Shown in pieces: positions 9,933 through 19,734 of a stretch of 64,000 nt of DNA. The DNA lies in the NCBI RefSeq assembly GCF_000317675.1, contig NC_019776.1, positions 372,001-436,000 on the forward strand. The letters run 5' to 3'. This stretch comes from Cyanobacterium aponinum PCC 10605. Lineage in GTDB: Bacteria > Cyanobacteriota > Cyanobacteriia > Cyanobacteriales > Cyanobacteriaceae. Every line of letters starts with the position of its first letter. Within the stretch, counting starts at the first letter, position 1. The notes beneath the pieces are model-generated. The model had not been told where the DNA came from and did not search any database. It worked only from the letters and a program-made list of their open reading frames with translations. The position numbers were made by a program, and so were the translations under genes.

Positions 9933-10367
9933 ATGAAATACTATAGCTTTGATCTCAGTGGCTATCAATTTAGGGAATTAATAGTTAAATGGACAAAAAT
10001 TTATCCTCATAATTGGCTACCCTTAGCAGTCACTGAAGCTATTTATCAAGGCAGGTTAAAAGCTATTTCCGTAGAGCAAATTCTGAATGTATGGCAAAAA
10101 AAAGGTAAAATTCAACACAGTTTTAATTATGAATTTGTGAGGTTAGTTAAACCTGATTTTAGTGAAGAAGAACTAAATAAATATTTAGAAATTACTGGGA
10201 GTTTTCTGTCTGATTTGTTATCACAAGAAAACATCTCAAGAGATTATAATTGCAATGACCATGATAATAACTATATTGACGCAAACTTAACAGTTAATGA
10301 TTTTAATCCCGTAGAAGATTTTTCCCATTGTTTTCAAAAATTAAGGGGTTTTATTACTAATAAATAA
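9933..10367 (+). CDS. Conserved cyanobacterial protein of unknown function
   Basis: I do not recognise a named family. The 144-residue form starting MKYYSFDLSGYQFRELIVKW is preferred because the longer version would need a TTG at 9834 and has an uncharacteristic N-terminus. The conserved-looking core is YPHNWLPLAVTEAIYQGRLK and ISVEQILNVWQKKG, with HSFNYEFVRLV following; the tail is acidic and asparagine-rich, probably disordered. It is predicted soluble and helical, with no signal peptide. It stands alone between the broken DUF4114 gene and a convergent psb35-like gene. A short GAGG/CCTC hairpin lies just downstream (10374-10395) and may end transcription. Confidence 0.7.
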   Translation: MKYYSFDLSGYQFRELIVKWTKIYPHNWLPLAVTEAIYQGRLKAISVEQILNVWQKKGKIQHSFNYEFVRLVKPDFSEEELNKYLEITGSFLSDLLSQENISRDYNCNDHDNNYIDANLTVNDFNPVEDFSHCFQKLRGFITNK

Positions 10368-10467
10368 AAAAATAGAGGCTGATTGAATTCAACCTCCGTT
10401 TTCTTTAAATAAAGTTTAGTCGATGGGAAATAGTTTCAATTTTGTTCTAACGATTGTGAGATATATC

Positions 10468-10701
10468 CTAGCTATTTTGTCTAGTCACACGAGGATCGAA
10501 GTAATATGCAGGTACTCTCACTAAATAATCTGTTTCTTGACCTGTAACGGATTGTGCTAACTGATCAAAAGATTCAGAATTCCAATTACGTTCGTGAATG
10601 GTTTTGCTTTGTTCTCCTCGAAAATAAGCCTGAGTACCAATAATAGATACTGCTAACCAACCGATTACAAATAATGTGATTAAAATTGCCATAATGTTCA
10701 A
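10468..10701 (-). CDS. Small one-helix membrane protein, Psb35-like photosystem II assembly factor
   Basis: The 77-residue protein has one N-terminal membrane helix (MAILITLFVIGWLAVSIIG) followed by TQAYFRGEQSKTIHERNW and a soluble tail SFDQLAQSVTGQETDYL. This pattern resembles the cyanobacterial Psb35 (Ssl2148-type) family, which associates with the CP47 assembly module and Hlip proteins in the thylakoid membrane. The ATG is preceded by AAGGAGC at a good distance. A direct-repeat motif resembling the RpaB-binding HLR1 box lies 24-41 bases upstream of the start. The family assignment is from memory of the motif, so it is likely but not certain. Confidence 0.65.
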   Translation of the reverse strand: MNIMAILITLFVIGWLAVSIIGTQAYFRGEQSKTIHERNWNSESFDQLAQSVTGQETDYLVRVPAYYFDPRVTRQNS

Positions 10702-10724
10702 GCTCCTTTGCTTGACTACACCTC

Positions 10725-10742
10725 TATGTTAACTTATGTAAA
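10725..10742 (-). promoter_or_regulatory. Possible HLR1 (RpaB) box upstream of the psb35-like gene
   Basis: Read on the minus strand: TTTACATA, two bases, TTAACATA. This matches the two half-sites of the high-light regulatory element (KTTACAWW-N2-KTTACAWW) with one mismatch in the second. Distance to the start codon fits regulation of a photosynthesis gene. Short AT-rich motifs can arise by chance. Confidence 0.4.
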
Positions 10743-10867
10743 GTTTTATTGCAATAGCTTTACAAAACAGATTTTTATGGTTATCAAATCTTGACAAGTT
10801 CGGTTTATACGAACCCATGATTTCATGATCAACCTGATTTCGAGATAAAATTCTCGATGGGAAAAGT

Positions 10868-10875
10868 AAAGTTAA
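10868..10875. repeat. 8-bp target-site duplication, left copy (family 1, copy A)
   Basis: AAAGTTAA directly before element A. The same eight bases follow it at 11063-11070, where they contain the stop codon of the permease gene. Confidence 0.75.
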
Positions 10876-11062
10876 GGCTTTATCACTTCTCGTCGTGTAA
10901 ATTATTAGTTAGGGTAGGCAAGAGGCAAGAGGCAATAGGCAATAGGGGATTATTAAATAATAATTTATAAACTTTTAATTTTTATTTTACTATAAACACT
11001 ATTCAATAAAGGTTATAGAAGTTATTTTTTATTGATTTATCATAACCACACTCTGAAGAACC
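10876..11062. repeat. Family-1 inverted-repeat element (MITE-like), copy A
   Basis: 187 bp. The left end is GGCTTTATCACTTCTCG; the right end, reversed, is GGTTCTTCAGAGTGTGGTTA. The interior has a GGCAAGA/GGCAATA heptad run, then a conserved AT-rich part (GGGGATTATTAAATAATAAT). It is flanked by an exact 8-bp duplication AAAGTTAA. GGNTCT-type ends with 8-bp duplications resemble ISL3-family elements, so this could be a non-autonomous derivative. Relatives lie at 14646, 25877, 49001, 56609 and 59366. Confidence 0.8.
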
Positions 11063-11066
11063 AAAG

Positions 11067-11906
11067 TTAATTAAACTTATCTCCTAGATAATTAATGCTT
11101 AAAACGGTAAGAAAAATTGCTAAACCGGGGAAAATTGCCATATGAGGAGATGTTGGCAAATATTCTTGGGCTTCATACAACATTCTTCCCCAAGTGGGAA
11201 TATCTGGAGGAAACCCTAAACCTAAAAAACTCAGGGTTGATTCAACTATAATCCCGTTTCCGACGGCGAGGGTAGCGGCAACAATAATAATGTTAATAAC
11301 ATTGGGGAGAATATGTTGCCACATAATGCGTAAAGAATTTGCACCTAAGCTACGGGCGGCACTGATAAATTCTCTTTCTTTAATTTGCAAGAATGAACTT
11401 CTGACTAATCTTGCTACAGACATCCAATTTAGTAAGCCAATAATTAAAACTACTAGGCTAAAAATCCCTAATTCTGCTCCTAACAAGGATTTGACTGGAT
11501 CTCGAAAAAGATAAATCACTAATAACAAAATAGGTAATTGAGGAAGGGAAAGACAAATATCTGTAATGCGCATCAATATATTATCTATCACTCCACCATA
11601 ATAACCTGCGATCGCACCTACCATTGTCCCGACACTAATAGCGACTATCATGGAAGTTATACCCACTGTTAGGGATACTCTGCCACCAAATAAAATTCTC
11701 GCTAATTGATCTTGACCTAGATCATTTGTTCCAAAAGGGTGTTGCCAATTAGGGGGTAAAGATGACTGACTAAAATCAATCATATCGATAGGAGTAGTAT
11801 AAACCAGAGGAAGGAAAATAATCGCAATAATGATAAAACTTAAAATGGTTAAAGCGACGATGGCTGTTTTATCTCTTATCAGTTTACTCCAAAATAGTTT
11901 GAGCAT
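11067..11906 (-). CDS. ABC transporter permease, DppC/OppC type
   Basis: A membrane permease of the peptide/nickel-type importer family. The 279 residues hold an N-terminal helix (TAIVALTILSFIIIAIIFLP), the conserved linker HPFGTNDLGQDQLARILFGG, and five further membrane segments. The ATPase-coupling EAA loop is visible at EFISAARSLGANSLRIMWQH. The C-terminus stops at GDKFN, about nine residues before the usual RDALDP-type ending. The stop codon lies inside the 8-bp duplication made by element A, although the same stop would have existed before insertion. No binding protein, second permease or ATPase is adjacent, so the rest of the transporter must be encoded elsewhere. The substrate is unknown. 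Confidence 0.88.
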   Translation of the reverse strand: MLKLFWSKLIRDKTAIVALTILSFIIIAIIFLPLVYTTPIDMIDFSQSSLPPNWQHPFGTNDLGQDQLARILFGGRVSLTVGITSMIVAISVGTMVGAIAGYYGGVIDNILMRITDICLSLPQLPILLLVIYLFRDPVKSLLGAELGIFSLVVLIIGLLNWMSVARLVRSSFLQIKEREFISAARSLGANSLRIMWQHILPNVINIIIVAATLAVGNGIIVESTLSFLGLGFPPDIPTWGRMLYEAQEYLPTSPHMAIFPGLAIFLTVLSINYLGDKFN

Positions 11907-11919
11907 TTATTTGAGAAAG

Positions 11920-12110
11920 GGAGGGGATGAGTTCAGGAGAGAGGGAGATGAGGTGATGGGGGTATTGGGGTATCAGGAGGAGGTTAATTAAACACTTTTG
12001 CCCTCCCCCCTTGAGAGGGGGGATAAAGGGGGGTTTCTTTTAAAGGGAGACACAGAGGGGTTTCTTTATTGCTTTGTCTTAAATTACTAATTCCTAATTC
12101 CTAATTCCGA
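11920..12110. repeat. Composite heptad/palindrome repeat region
   Basis: G-rich short repeats of the type GGTGATGGGGGTATTGGGG, then the C/G palindromic module at about 12000-12036, then AGGGAGACACAGAGGGG and CCTAATTCCTAATTCC tandem heptads. No gene is visible. Confidence 0.6.
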
Positions 12111-12120
12111 ATTAATATAA

Positions 12121-13083
12121 TTATCTTTCAATTTCCGCTAAAATTTCGGCTAAGATTTCTCCTGCACCCTGTTGCTTTAGTTTGTCTGCTAAATCTGCTC
12201 CTAGCTTTTCCGCTTGGGTGCGATCGCCTGTTACACTATCTTTTAGTAATTTTTGTCCGTCTAAACTGGCAACCATACCAATTAAAGTTAAATTGTCTCC
12301 TTCTAAAGAACTATTAACACCGATAGGAATTTGACAACCACCCTCTAAAACCCTTAAAAAAGAGCGCTCAGCTAGGGTACAATCACGGGTATTAGGGTCT
12401 TCAATGGATTTAATTATTTGTAATACTTTTTCATCTCCTGTACGGCATTCGATACCTAAAGCCCCTTGTCCTACAGCATGAAGAGATATTTCTGCTGGTA
12501 TTACTTGATGGATGCGATCGCCCATTCCTAATCTTTCTAGTCCTGCCACTGCTAGGATAATAGCATCATATTCTCCAGCGTCTAATTTTGCTAAACGAGT
12601 GTTAACATTACCCCTAACATCCTTAAAGGTTAAATGGGGGAAGTGATGACGTAATTGTGCTAAACGTCTGAGGGAAGAAGTACCAATCACAGAGCCTTCT
12701 GGTAAGGTTTCTAATTGTTTATCTTTATGTTTTTCATGAACTACCAAAGCATCCGCAGGGTTAACTCTTTGAGTAACACAACCTAACATTAAGCCTTCGG
12801 GAAGATTGGTGGGTAAGTCTTTCAGAGAATGCACGGCAAAATCTACATCGCCATTAAGCATCCCTACTTCTAATTCTTTTGTGAATAAACCTTTATCTCC
12901 AATTTTTGCCAATGCCACATCTAAAATTTTGTCCCCTTGAGTACTCATTTTTTCCACTTCAAACTCAATATCGGGGAAACTATTTTCTAATTCTTTTTTT
13001 ACCCAGTAAGTTTGCACTAATGCCAATTGGCTTTTCCGAGATCCAATTACAATAGTGTTTTCATTATCAACGGTTGCATTCAT
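12121..13083 (-). CDS. hemC: Porphobilinogen deaminase (hydroxymethylbilane synthase)
   Basis: HemC joins four porphobilinogens into hydroxymethylbilane, in the path to haem and chlorophyll. The 320-residue length is normal. The N-terminal [19 protein letters not shown], the loops [20 protein letters not shown] and VHSLKDLPT, and [18 protein letters not shown] followed by [14 protein letters not shown] are all family signatures. The dipyrromethane cofactor cysteine lies in EGGCQIPIG. The ATG at 13083 is the first in frame before the conserved block. The gene ends next to a repeat-rich gap. Confidence 0.97.
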   Translation of the reverse strand: MNATVDNENTIVIGSRKSQLALVQTYWVKKELENSFPDIEFEVEKMSTQGDKILDVALAKIGDKGLFTKELEVGMLNGDVDFAVHSLKDLPTNLPEGLMLGCVTQRVNPADALVVHEKHKDKQLETLPEGSVIGTSSLRRLAQLRHHFPHLTFKDVRGNVNTRLAKLDAGEYDAIILAVAGLERLGMGDRIHQVIPAEISLHAVGQGALGIECRTGDEKVLQIIKSIEDPNTRDCTLAERSFLRVLEGGCQIPIGVNSSLEGDNLTLIGMVASLDGQKLLKDSVTGDRTQAEKLGADLADKLKQQGAGEILAEILAEIER

Positions 13084-13183
13084 ACTATAAACAGTTTTTA
13101 TAAAAAATTTAGTGCCTTATCTAGGTTATCAGAAAAGGGGAAAGAGTTTGGAGTTCTGAGTTCTGAGTGATTAATTTTGATTG

Positions 13184-13798
13184 TTAATTTTTATGAAAAT
13201 AGCTTGACATAATTCCGTCTATTTGAGCTATTAATTGAGTTAAATTACCATTATTATCAATCACTACATCAGCTAACTGCACTTTTTCTGTTAAAGACAT
13301 TTGACTATTAATACGTGCGATCGCATCTTTTTTAGATAAATTATTTCTACTTTGTAAACGAGTTAATTGTTGTTCATAATCACAGGTAACAACCCAAATT
13401 TCTGAGACTAAATCAGTCATATTTGCTTCAAAAAGTAGGGGAATTGTAAAAATATTTATTTCTTCTGTTAATGTGGGAATTAAAGACCGAAAACAATTAT
13501 AAACAAAAGGATGAATTTGACTTTCTAACCACTCTTTTTCTCGAATATCATTAAAAATAATAGTTCCCAATTTAGAGCGATTTAAAGTATTATTATCCAG
13601 TAAAATATCACTTCCATATCTTTCAATAATGGAAACAAAAATAGGAGAATCCACTTTGACAGCATCACGAGCAAAAATATCCGCATCAAAAACAGGAATA
13701 TAATATTTATCTCGTAAATAATTAGACACCGTTGATTTTCCCGTAGCAATACCCCCTGTTAAACCGATGATTTTTGACTTGATATTATTTCCTTTCAT
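13184..13798 (-). CDS. coaE: Dephospho-CoA kinase
   Basis: CoaE phosphorylates dephospho-CoA at the 3' hydroxyl, the final step of coenzyme A synthesis. The Walker A motif is at GLTGGIATGKST near residue 13, followed by the substrate-contact residues in PVFDADIFARDAV and the lid segment RLQSRNNLSKKDAIARI, with the DVVIDNNG strand near the C-terminus. The length of 204 residues is typical. It is upstream of hemC on the same strand with a gap of about 100 bases, so co-transcription is possible. Confidence 0.95.
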   Translation of the reverse strand: MKGNNIKSKIIGLTGGIATGKSTVSNYLRDKYYIPVFDADIFARDAVKVDSPIFVSIIERYGSDILLDNNTLNRSKLGTIIFNDIREKEWLESQIHPFVYNCFRSLIPTLTEEINIFTIPLLFEANMTDLVSEIWVVTCDYEQQLTRLQSRNNLSKKDAIARINSQMSLTEKVQLADVVIDNNGNLTQLIAQIDGIMSSYFHKN

Positions 13799-13996
13799 AC
13801 AAAGATATAATAAACTGTTTTAGAGATTATAAAAAAATTAATTAGGGTTTGCATTGAGAATCAAAACCCTTTTTAAACAAAGGTTTTAAGTACAATAAAA
13901 TCTGAAAAATGCGCATTTTTGACATCTAAATCAAAATGATTAAGGCTCTTCTACAGCAGGGTTTTTCTATTCTCAAAAATGTCAATTTTTGAAACT

Positions 13997-14003
13997 AACA
14001 AAT
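13997..14003. repeat. 7-bp target-site duplication, left copy (family 2, copy 2)
   Basis: AACAAAT immediately before the element, repeated exactly at 14234-14240. Confidence 0.6.
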
Positions 14004-14233
14004 AACCTCAGTTCGGTTTAAGAATATCTGATAAGGTTAGGTGTCAGGTGTCAGGTTGCAGGTTGCAGGTGGTAGGGGTTTTTAGCAAGGGGCTTTCTTC
14101 TGACCTAGGCAAGGGGCTTAAGCCCCTTGTTTAAGTCAGTTCGGATTAAGGCAATTTTATCGTTATTTCTAAGAAACCATAAGGTTTTCTGACTGCGAGT
14201 TGGGATGCTTTCAGCTTATCCAAAACTCAGGTT
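14004..14233. repeat. Family-2 inverted-repeat element, copy 2
   Basis: 230 bp. The left end is AACCTCAGTTCGGTTTAAG and the reversed right end is AACCTGAGTTTTGGATAAG. Inside are heptads (GTGTCAG, GTTGCAG) and a perfect 20-bp palindrome at 14110-14129 built on AAGGGGCTTAAGCCCCTT. It is flanked by the exact duplication AACAAAT. It is nearly identical over its length to 33894-34126. Confidence 0.75.
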
Positions 14234-14645
14234 AACAAATAGTAACAGATACCTTAAGGGGGGACAATAACTCTAAAAACCTTATAGGTAGCAGGTAGCA
14301 GGTGTTAGGTGTTAGGTTTTGTCTCCACTAATATTTATCATTATCTCTATTTACTCAATGGTTCAAATAATAGGCAAAACTATTGGATTATCAACATTTT
14401 GAGATAATATGTCTGGCTATTTATTTAGTAAATACAAAATACTGTTCATGTATTTAAAACCTGCAACCTGAAACCTGAAACCTAAAACCTACCCTCACTG
14501 CAGTTTCATTGTCTCCCCGTCAGAACAGATACATGAGTTTTTAAGTATTAATTAATCAATTATTGAGAAAAAACGCTCCCCTCTACTGTGGGAGAGGGGT
14601 TGGGGGTGAGGGCAAGATGATTTTGCCCTGACTTTGAAAAAACCC

Positions 14646-14810
14646 TGCTTCTACAGTAGTCATGATAAATTATTAGAAAATAACTGTTATAAACCTTATA
14701 ATATATGGGACAAATTATAACAAAAATGAATTTTTTATAAATTAACAGTTTTTATTTCACCTGACACCTTTTCCTAAGCAATAATTGACACGACGAGAAG
14801 TAAGAGAGCC
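14646..14810. repeat. Family-1 inverted-repeat element, divergent copy F
   Basis: Inverse orientation relative to copy A. The right end ACGACGAGAAGTAAGAGAGCC is clear. The left end (CTTCTACAGTAGTCATGATAAA) is degenerate, and the AT-rich interior aligns only loosely. Confidence 0.5.
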
Positions 14811-14986
14811 ATGATTGACAAAAAAATAACAATTTATGAAAAATCTTTATTGTGCCAGAGTCTTTGATTTTTAAGTATTTTAGACTGTTGCCCTTCTCCC
14901 CTTTCAAGAGAAAACACAGAGGAATTTCCCTGTTACTCACCCTTTTGACACAACTTTTTTATCAACTCCTAAATTAAATCAAAATA

Positions 14987-17953
14987 ATGAAAATTTTTTT
15001 AGCGGAATTTGATCTTTTTCACAAAATTGGTGGAGGACAAACATTTTATCGTAATATAATTACAAAAAATCCCCATCTTCAATTTTACTATTTAACTATA
15101 GAAGAAAAAATTAATGGTCAACGTCCTGCTAATGCTCATATTTTTCCTTATTATCAAAGATATATCAAATCTGATTTGAAAAAAATTGGGAATAATTTAC
15201 CCCTAGAAAAAATAACTCGTCCTTTTTTACTCGCTTCCAATATAGCCTACTCTATTCGCCATCAAAACTTTGATATTATCGACTGTCCAGATTATGAACA
15301 ATATGGCTTATTTTTACGGGATGCTTGTGACCATCATCAGGTAAAATATCAAAAATTAGCCCTTTCTTTACATGGGGTTGTATCTCAGAGTTTGATTCAT
15401 GATTGGGTAATTGATAAAAACTATATTAACTCTCTGGAATTTGCTGAAAACTTACAATATCAAATAGTCGATATTCGCTATGGTATCAGTAAAAATTATT
15501 TAGAATTTTGGCAAGATAAATATGATTTTCTCAACTATTATTATCATCCTCTAAACTTTATTGATTTACCCCATAAAAAAATTAAAAACTATCATGATGT
15601 TACTCGAAAACCTATCTTAAATTTTATTGGTAGAAAAGAAAAAAATAAAGGAGCAGATATATTTGTTAATCTCTTAACTTTTCTTGAAAAAAAACTATAT
15701 TCTTATGGCAATATCATCGGTGCTGATAGCCCAACTCTTAACGGCAAAACAGGAGAATATTATCTACAACAAATGCTAAAATTAAGAAATAGTAACATTA
15801 ATGTTATATCATCATTAACAACTCAGCAATTAAATCAAAAATTTTCTGAGAATAGCGTTACTATTTTACCCTCTCGTTTTGATACCCTTAATTTTGTTGC
15901 CTTAGAATCGTTGTTAAATGGTTGCCCTACTATTATTAGTGATAAAGCTGGTATTTGTCGCTTTTTAAAAGATAACTTTCCTCAATTACCTTTTATCTCT
16001 ATTGATATAAATAATTTTTCTGAATCTCTTAATAAAATTAGCCAACTATTAATTAACTATAATCAATCTCGTAATAGCCTAATTAAACAAGTAAATAATA
16101 TCAGCTTTAATTTAGAACAATTAGGATTAAAATTAACAGACATTTATTATCAAGAAAATAATTATTCATCTCAAGAAAGAAAAAAAGTTAATGAATATTA
16201 TCAGCAACTTATTAGTCATTGTTACAAAAAGCAATATTGGCAAAAAGAAACTATTGTTTCTTTATCTAAACAAATCCTTAACCCTCTCAATCATCAAAAT
16301 CAAGTCTTAATTAAGACAGTCAAAAATAAGATAAGAACTCAGAAAAAACCTATTCATACCCAGCTAATAAAAAGCCTCTTTTTTTCCTCAGAATTTAAGA
16401 AAATTAACAACTTACCTGAAATATCTGCTAAAGATATTGATGATAAACTAACGCAGTTAAAAAATTTAGGTCATCCCCTCAATGCTTCTATGGAAAATAG
16501 ACAAAAATGGAAAACAGGTCATTTTGTTAATAGGGTAAAAATATGGCAAGAAATTGCTAGATTAGAAAAATTAAGGAGTAACGATTTATTATCTGCTTGT
16601 TATGAAGCTAGAATTATTCGTAGTTTAAATCAAGATAAATTTAAGCAATTACAATTCATAACTGAAACCTTTAATAACCATAATTTGAATCAAGAGGCAG
16701 AAGTTATTAATTTACTCTATCAACCTTCAAAAAATAATAGTAAATTATGCCATCAATACCTACTAAATAATTATCAAAAACATCTTAACTATCAAGAAAA
16801 ACCCTACGAATTTATCGAAGATTATCGGCAGAAAAAAAATTATCGAGTTTCGATCGCAGTTTCATTGTACAATGCGGAAAATAAACTGGGCTTCTTTTTA
16901 TCAATTCTGATCCAACAAAGTTTATTTCAGAAACAAGAAGCAGAAATAATACTCGTTGATAGTGCCTCTCCTCAAAATGAATATCAACTCTTTCAGACAC
17001 TATTACCCCAACTAAAACACCAAAATATTCCCATTGTCTATGCCCGTAGCGAAAAAAGAGAGACTATTCAAAGTGCTTGGAATAGGGCAATTTTATTATC
17101 TCAATCCCCTTATATTACCTTTTTGGGAGTTGATGAAATGATTACTTGTGATGGTTTAGAAAAATTAGCGGCAAAACTAGACTCTAATCCTGAATTAGAT
17201 TGGGTTATAGGCAATAGTCTTGTCACGGAAGTGGATTATCAAGGTAACTGGAGACAGGATGTAATGACTTATAGTCGAACTAAATTTAATCAAAACTTAG
17301 TTTACTTAGATACCTGTTACTTAACTTATGTAGGCGGGTTATACCGTAAAAATATTCATAAAAAATTTGGTTTCTACGATGAAACATTCAGAGGTGCAGG
17401 AGATACAGAATTTAAAAACAGAGTGTTACCCTATATCAAAACCGGTTTAGTCGAAGATGTTTGGGGTATATTTTGGAATTATCCAGATGAGCGCACAACC
17501 CAAAACTATTTTACTGAATTAGAAGATTTACGGGCATGGTATGTATATCGTAGTTTGGGCGGGATTGAATATGGTTTCAGAGAAAAAAATCTTGAGGATA
17601 TAGAAAACTTATTATTACTTTGCTTAAATTATCGTAAATCATTTTTAGAAACTCATAGCACAGATTTTGATTTAGCATGGCACATAATTCAGTATTTAGA
17701 ACAAAATTACCCTAAGTCAAAATATTTATCTATTAAAAAAAATATTGATATTATCCAACAAACTTTAGTCTCTTTAGAATTAGTAAATAACAAAAAAAAT
17801 ACCGATAATATTTTATTTTTATGTTTATACAGGGGCATTGAAAAATATAAAAAGCAATCTAAAACCTTTAAAAAATATTTAGATTTTGATTTTAAAGATA
17901 TTTACTTATTATTTAATGATAATCGCTACGAGCAACATTTTTATTCTTGGTAA
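14987..17953 (+). CDS. Two-domain glycosyltransferase (GT4-like plus GT2-like)
   Basis: A 988-residue fusion. Residues 1-390 resemble a GT-B (GT4) enzyme: IGGGQTFYRNII near the start, then FIGRKEKNKGADIFV and the nucleotide-sugar region ILPSRFDTLNFVALESLLNG. Residues 390-620 are a helical linker. From about 620 to 860 is a GT-A (GT2) domain with VSIAVSLYNAENKLGFFLSI, ILVDSASPQNEY, the donor-binding site YITFLGVDEM, and GAGDTEFKNRVLPY. It probably adds two different sugars to an exopolysaccharide or O-antigen-like chain, acting in the cytosol or at the membrane; no helices are evident. Substrates cannot be told. It and the 1212-residue enzyme at 19735 suggest an envelope-polysaccharide locus. 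Confidence 0.85.
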   Translation: MKIFLAEFDLFHKIGGGQTFYRNIITKNPHLQFYYLTIEEKINGQRPANAHIFPYYQRYIKSDLKKIGNNLPLEKITRPFLLASNIAYSIRHQNFDIIDCPDYEQYGLFLRDACDHHQVKYQKLALSLHGVVSQSLIHDWVIDKNYINSLEFAENLQYQIVDIRYGISKNYLEFWQDKYDFLNYYYHPLNFIDLPHKKIKNYHDVTRKPILNFIGRKEKNKGADIFVNLLTFLEKKLYSYGNIIGADSPTLNGKTGEYYLQQMLKLRNSNINVISSLTTQQLNQKFSENSVTILPSRFDTLNFVALESLLNGCPTIISDKAGICRFLKDNFPQLPFISIDINNFSESLNKISQLLINYNQSRNSLIKQVNNISFNLEQLGLKLTDIYYQENNYSSQERKKVNEYYQQLISHCYKKQYWQKETIVSLSKQILNPLNHQNQVLIKTVKNKIRTQKKPIHTQLIKSLFFSSEFKKINNLPEISAKDIDDKLTQLKNLGHPLNASMENRQKWKTGHFVNRVKIWQEIARLEKLRSNDLLSACYEARIIRSLNQDKFKQLQFITETFNNHNLNQEAEVINLLYQPSKNNSKLCHQYLLNNYQKHLNYQEKPYEFIEDYRQKKNYRVSIAVSLYNAENKLGFFLSILIQQSLFQKQEAEIILVDSASPQNEYQLFQTLLPQLKHQNIPIVYARSEKRETIQSAWNRAILLSQSPYITFLGVDEMITCDGLEKLAAKLDSNPELDWVIGNSLVTEVDYQGNWRQDVMTYSRTKFNQNLVYLDTCYLTYVGGLYRKNIHKKFGFYDETFRGAGDTEFKNRVLPYIKTGLVEDVWGIFWNYPDERTTQNYFTELEDLRAWYVYRSLGGIEYGFREKNLEDIENLLLLCLNYRKSFLETHSTDFDLAWHIIQYLEQNYPKSKYLSIKKNIDIIQQTLVSLELVNNKKNTDNILFLCLYRGIEKYKKQSKTFKKYLDFDFKDIYLLFNDNRYEQHFYSW

Positions 17954-17981
17954 AATGTGAGTTAATTTAAGTGGGAAGTTC

Positions 17982-18095
17982 AACCTGATACCTCATTCTT
18001 AACTCCTAACTCATTACTCATTACTTTTCTCTAACACCTGCAACCTGAAACCTGACACCTGCCCTTATCCGATATTGTTAAACCGAACCGAGGTT
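17982..18095. repeat. Family-2 related element, copy overlapping the gltX stop codon
   Basis: The right end, reversed, is AACCTCGGTTCGGTTTAACA; its first base is the last base of the gltX stop codon. The interior has TACTCAT and CCTGAAA/CCTGACA heptads. The left end near 17982 is weak. Confidence 0.55.
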
Positions 18096-19540
18096 TAATT
18101 TAAAGAGTCTAAAACGAATTGTAAACGGTTTTTATCTACTCCTTTTTGATGAAGTAATGACCATGTTTGTAATAAGTCTGGCCCGTGTAATTCTCCCGTT
18201 AAACCAACACGAAGCGATCGCATCACTAAACCTTTTTTAACATTTAAATCCTTAGTTATTTGTTTAATAATAACATTAGCAGAGTCAATGGTTAAATCCT
18301 CATTTAAACTATCAATAACTTGCTCTAAAACTTCTTTTACTCCAACAGAATGAATAAATTCTTGAGCTTCTGAGGATAAAGAAAAATCATTATTAAAAAA
18401 CAATTGGGCTTCTTTTACCGCATCGGTTAAACGGGTTAAACTAGGGGCAATTAAAGCGGTAATTTCTAATAACCAATCTTTATCAGTATCAAGATTAAAT
18501 TGATAACCAGCCTCTTGCCAATAAGAAGTTATTAAAGGTAATAAATCCTCCGCAGGCATTTGATGAAGATATTGACTATTAATCCAATCGAGTTTATCCC
18601 AATCAAACTTTGCCCCAGCCTTATTCACTCTTTCTAAACTAAACTTAGTCGCCGCTTCATCAAGGGTAAAAATTTCCTCTCCATCTGGGGAAGTCCATCC
18701 CAATAAAGTCATATAATTAGCAATAGCAGGAGCGACAAAACCCATTTTCCGAAAATCATCAATGGAAGTAACCCCATCTCGTTTGGACAGTTTTTTCCCT
18801 TCAGAATTCAAAATTAAGGGAGTGTGAGCAAATTCTGGGACTTTTCCCTCTAGGGCTTGATATAACAAAATCTGTTTTGCTGTATTGGCAATATGATCTT
18901 CTCCTCGAATTACGTGGGTAATATTCATATCTATATCATCCACCACTACCGCTAAATTATACAACGGTTGTCCGAAGCGATCGCCCTCTTTTTCAGGCAT
19001 TCGGGCAATAACCATATCCCCCCCTAAATCACTACCCTGCCACGTTACAGAGCCTCTGATTAAGTCTTTCCAGACAATTTGTCGAGAATCATCAATTTTA
19101 AATCTAATCACAGGTTTACGCCCTTGGGCTTCAAATTCTGCAATTTCTTCAGGGGTTAAATTGCGGTGACGATTATCATAACGAGGAGCTTGATTATTAG
19201 CTTTTTGTTGCTCTCTCATTGCCTCTAATTCTTCGGGAGTGCAATAACAGGGATAAGCCAATCCTTTATTCAACAGAGTTTGAATGGCTTGACGATATAA
19301 GTCTAATCTTTCTGTTTGAAAAAAAGGACCTTCGTCCCAATTTAGTCCTAACCACTGTAAGCCTGATTTAATATTTTCAGTATATTCAGCCTTAGAGCGC
19401 TCTAAATCCGTATCTTCTACTCTTAGGATAAACGAACCTTGATAGCGATGGGCAAATAACCAATTAAAAACTGCTGTGCGTGCTGTGCCGATATGTAAAT
19501 TACCTGTGGGAGATGGTGCAATTCTAACTCTAACGGACAT
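18095..19540 (-). CDS. gltX: Glutamyl-tRNA synthetase
   Basis: This class I synthetase charges tRNA-Glu; in cyanobacteria the product feeds both protein and tetrapyrrole synthesis. The ATP-binding HIGH-type motif appears as [15 protein letters not shown] near the N-terminus and the KMSKS-type loop as [12 protein letters not shown] near residue 250. About 481 residues is the normal length. The ATG at 19540 ([13 protein letters not shown]) is preferred over the in-frame start four codons earlier because family members start just before [11 protein letters not shown]. The TAA stop shares its last base with the end of a repeat element. Confidence 0.97.
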   Translation of the reverse strand: MSVRVRIAPSPTGNLHIGTARTAVFNWLFAHRYQGSFILRVEDTDLERSKAEYTENIKSGLQWLGLNWDEGPFFQTERLDLYRQAIQTLLNKGLAYPCYCTPEELEAMREQQKANNQAPRYDNRHRNLTPEEIAEFEAQGRKPVIRFKIDDSRQIVWKDLIRGSVTWQGSDLGGDMVIARMPEKEGDRFGQPLYNLAVVVDDIDMNITHVIRGEDHIANTAKQILLYQALEGKVPEFAHTPLILNSEGKKLSKRDGVTSIDDFRKMGFVAPAIANYMTLLGWTSPDGEEIFTLDEAATKFSLERVNKAGAKFDWDKLDWINSQYLHQMPAEDLLPLITSYWQEAGYQFNLDTDKDWLLEITALIAPSLTRLTDAVKEAQLFFNNDFSLSSEAQEFIHSVGVKEVLEQVIDSLNEDLTIDSANVIIKQITKDLNVKKGLVMRSLRVGLTGELHGPDLLQTWSLLHQKGVDKNRLQFVLDSLN

Positions 19541-19616
19541 AAAATTTAACAATCATAAATATTTCTTGCAGTCTTCTATTCTATCGAAATCACGGTGTTG
19601 GGGAGAAATAATTGGG

Positions 19617-19734
19617 TAAGAAGGAGATGTCAGGTGTCAAGTGTTAAGGTGTTAGGGTATTGGGGTGATGGGGTATTGGGGTGAGAGGGAGAAGCTAACT
19701 ATTCACTATTCACTATTCACCTTTGCCCTTTGAG
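19617..19734. repeat. Heptad repeat region abutting the glycosyltransferase stop
   Basis: Contains GTGTCAG/GTGTTAG-type, TGGGGTA-type and ATTCACT-type heptads, then TTTGCCCTTTGAG directly next to the stop codon of the gene at 19735. No coding potential. Confidence 0.6.

Larger units (their letters stand above)
13799..14986. other. 1.2-kb intergenic region made mostly of repeats
   Basis: No gene is supported here. The region holds a full family-2 element with a 7-bp duplication (14004-14233), further heptad runs at 14283-14320 (GTAGCAG/GTGTTAG) and 14455-14500 (CCTGCAA/CCTGAAA), and a divergent family-1 element (14646-14810). A GCAGGGTTTTT motif occurs near 13955 and again inverted near 14637-14648. 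Confidence 0.7.

Noticed and set aside
10374-10395. Rho-independent terminator after the gene ending 10367
   Set aside because: The GAGG...CCTC stem has a bulge and almost no loop, and the T-rich tail is interrupted, so it was mentioned only in passing.
11194-11514. Open frame of 106 codons on the plus strand inside the permease gene
   Set aside because: Antisense shadow of a well-supported membrane protein.
14752-14940. Open frame of 62 codons on the minus strand
   Set aside because: It overlaps a family-1 repeat and low-complexity intergenic DNA and has no ribosome site or recognisable sequence.
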